Below are positions 62,877 through 64,000 of a stretch of DNA of 64,000 nucleotides, one piece after another. The translations under genes and the position numbers were made by a program. Origin of the DNA: G965215055 sp965215055 (GTDB lineage Bacteria > Pseudomonadota > Gammaproteobacteria > UBA4575); contig OZ244046.1 in NCBI GenBank assembly GCA_965215055.1, positions 868,001 through 932,000 of the forward strand. The letters are read 5' to 3'. The notes under the pieces are model-generated. The model was given only the letters and a program-made list of their open reading frames with translations, made no database searches and was not told where the DNA came from. Every line of letters begins with the position of its first letter. Positions within the stretch are counted from its first letter, which is position 1.

Positions 62877-63382
62877 GATTAACTTCTTCCTTTATTAAAA
62901 ATTAATTTTTGGATGCGGCAGGTAAGTAGTTTTCAAAGATCACCTTCGATGCTAATTGACGGTGATTTTTCCAGTTGTACTCCCCGACAAGCGCAAACCA
63001 AGTAAATTTTATTGTACACCTTATCTTCAAGGCATCATCTTTAACTCCCAGCCGTGGCACAAAAAGACTCCACACGCCCCCTCCAAAACACAATTTGCCG
63101 GTTTCGTTGGTGCCATAAATGCCATAATTCGACTAGTGCAAATATGCAAGCTGATACCGTTTAAATATCTCGTGAGAACATCGTGTAGAATGTAACGCTC
63201 GACTTCGTACAACCAGTTCCGTCATTAATCATCATCCGAACAAAGTTTAAGAATACTCTACAATTACAGCATTTGGTTCCGGTAAGCGTTATATTCGTTT
63301 GCAAAATATATAACGACGCTTCATTTTATCAGGCGCCATTTTTTCAGTATCAACCACAGCCTCCCTCAGCACCAGTTACATA
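62877..63382. other. 506-base gap between mlaC and the antiporter gene, no recognised gene
   Basis: The span holds short ORFs on both strands (for example 62902-63093 minus, 63 codons, and 62956-63195 plus, 79 codons) but their translations match no family I know and show no signal peptide or domain. The divergent promoters for mlaC and the antiporter must lie here. Composition is not obviously different from the neighbouring genes. A decayed mla gene is possible but not shown. Confidence 0.6.
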
Positions 63383-64000
63383 TGTATTTGTTCATTATTG
63401 CTTTGGTTGCAGGGTTTTTACTCCTGATGTGGAGTGCCGACAGATTTACAGATTATGCACTTTGCCTAGGTCAACATTTGCATTTTTCAAAGTTCGTGAT
63501 CGGGTTCGTCATACTCGGGTTTGGTACATCTGCTCCGGAACTGCTAGTTTCCGGATTATCCGCTTGGCAAGGGAACCCCGGCTTGGCGATTGGCAACGCC
63601 TTGGGATCCAATACTACGAATATTCTACTTATCCTGGGTGTAACTCTATGCATTGCACCGCTGTATGCAGACAGAAGCATTTTAAGCAGAGATTTCCTGC
63701 TACTAATTGCAGCGATTGTATTATTAACCTTACTGATTCTGGACCAGAAACTGCAACAATCGGACGGCGTCATTTTAATACTGGCCTTGGGATTTACTCT
63801 ATACCTGCTGACACGTTTCGAACTGAAAGGGCGAACGAAGGAACAACCTCCTCAAAGTTCCATTCACAAAAGCCTTACAATTTTACTGATAGGTTTATCT
63901 ATCAGCTTAACTGTTTTATTACTCAGCTCTAAGCTAGTCGTATGGGCCGCGGTTTCAATCGCGGAACACCTGGACGTTAGAGACTTGGTTATCGGTTTAA
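63383..64000 (+). CDS. Calcium/sodium antiporter (YrbG-like), C-terminus off the window edge
   Basis: The frame opens with ATG at 63383 and is still open at 64000, giving 206 codons. It is a polytopic CaCA-family protein: the first alpha repeat contains FGTSAPELLVS, and GNALGSNTTNILLILG follows, the two sequence halves of the ion-binding repeat. At least five hydrophobic segments are visible. E. coli YrbG sits next to mlaF, divergent from it, so its proximity to mlaC here is expected. A longer ORF in another frame (63273-63932) is a shadow. Confidence 0.92.

Noticed and set aside
62902..63093. 63-codon minus-strand frame upstream of mlaC
   Set aside because: Considered as an MlaD or MlaA remnant, but no family motif is visible, so it is not reported as a gene or pseudogene.
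63273..63932. 219-codon frame on the plus strand at the window end
   Set aside because: It is in a different frame from the antiporter, whose translation shows the CaCA motifs and membrane helices; the long frame has none.
1..64000. CRISPR arrays, tRNA or rRNA genes, transposases, integrases, phage genes
   Set aside because: No regularly spaced repeats, cloverleaf or rRNA segments or mobile-element proteins were seen on either strand; a tRNA scan would be the decisive check.

Overview
The window looks like the chromosomal core of a betaproteobacterium with moderate GC (by eye mid-40s percent; not counted). I infer this from gene order: a complete dcw cluster running mraZ to lpxC and followed by dciA, an M23 peptidase, secA and argJ; a murA-hisG-hisD-hisC block next to nif3-petABC-sspA-sspB; a short-form HisG; and a cytochrome b of the beta/gamma type. 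A Nitrosomonadales-like relative is plausible, but the sequence alone does not fix the genus. No rRNA, tRNA, CRISPR array, prophage or insertion sequence is visible.

Layout. 1-2659 (minus): bamC (cut by the window edge), dapA and a PerM-type permease. 2867-3952 (plus): an orphan PD-(D/E)XK nuclease, the only clear accessory gene. 4029-9928: a LysR regulator divergent from proS, a small lipoprotein, an orphan substrate-binding protein with its own terminator, and an SDR. 9962-14347 (minus): rluD, pgeF, clpB, with bamD divergent. 15305-19019 (minus): sucC-sucD-nadE; coaE is divergent. 19917-25999 (minus): M23 peptidase, secA, argJ and a Nudix-ThiE fusion. 26095: dciA. 26524-45103 (minus): the whole dcw cluster with lpxC, controlled by a sigma70-like promoter and a three-repeat MraZ operator. 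45340-45791: RNase P RNA, preceded by rsmI. 46733-51011 (plus): lpoA, yraN, gmhA/diaA and a FAD-linked oxidase. 51033-56425 (minus): macro-domain protein, sspB, sspA, petC, petB, petA, nif3. 56572-62876 (minus): hisC, hisD, a DAHP synthase, hisG, murA, mlaC. 63383-64000 (plus): start of a Ca2+/Na+ antiporter.

How the genes work together. Most of the window builds and divides the envelope: UDP-GlcNAc commitment (murA), lipid II synthesis (murB-G, mraY, ddl), septal synthesis and division (ftsI, ftsW, ftsL, ftsQ, ftsA, ftsZ), lipid A (lpxC), outer-membrane assembly (bamC, bamD, secA), PBP activation (lpoA) and phospholipid transport (mlaC). Energy metabolism is represented by sucCD and the bc1 complex, and biosynthesis by dapA, the his genes, the DAHP synthase, argJ, nadE and coaE. 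Protein quality control is represented by clpB and the sspB adaptor.

I found no convincing new multi-gene system. The best leads are the orphan nuclease, the rearranged his locus (his-tat genes absent between hisC and nif3, a DAHP synthase inserted between hisG and hisD), the solitary mlaC beside an unexplained 506-bp gap, and several operator-like palindromes. Starts were reassigned where upstream in-frame extensions had no family support.
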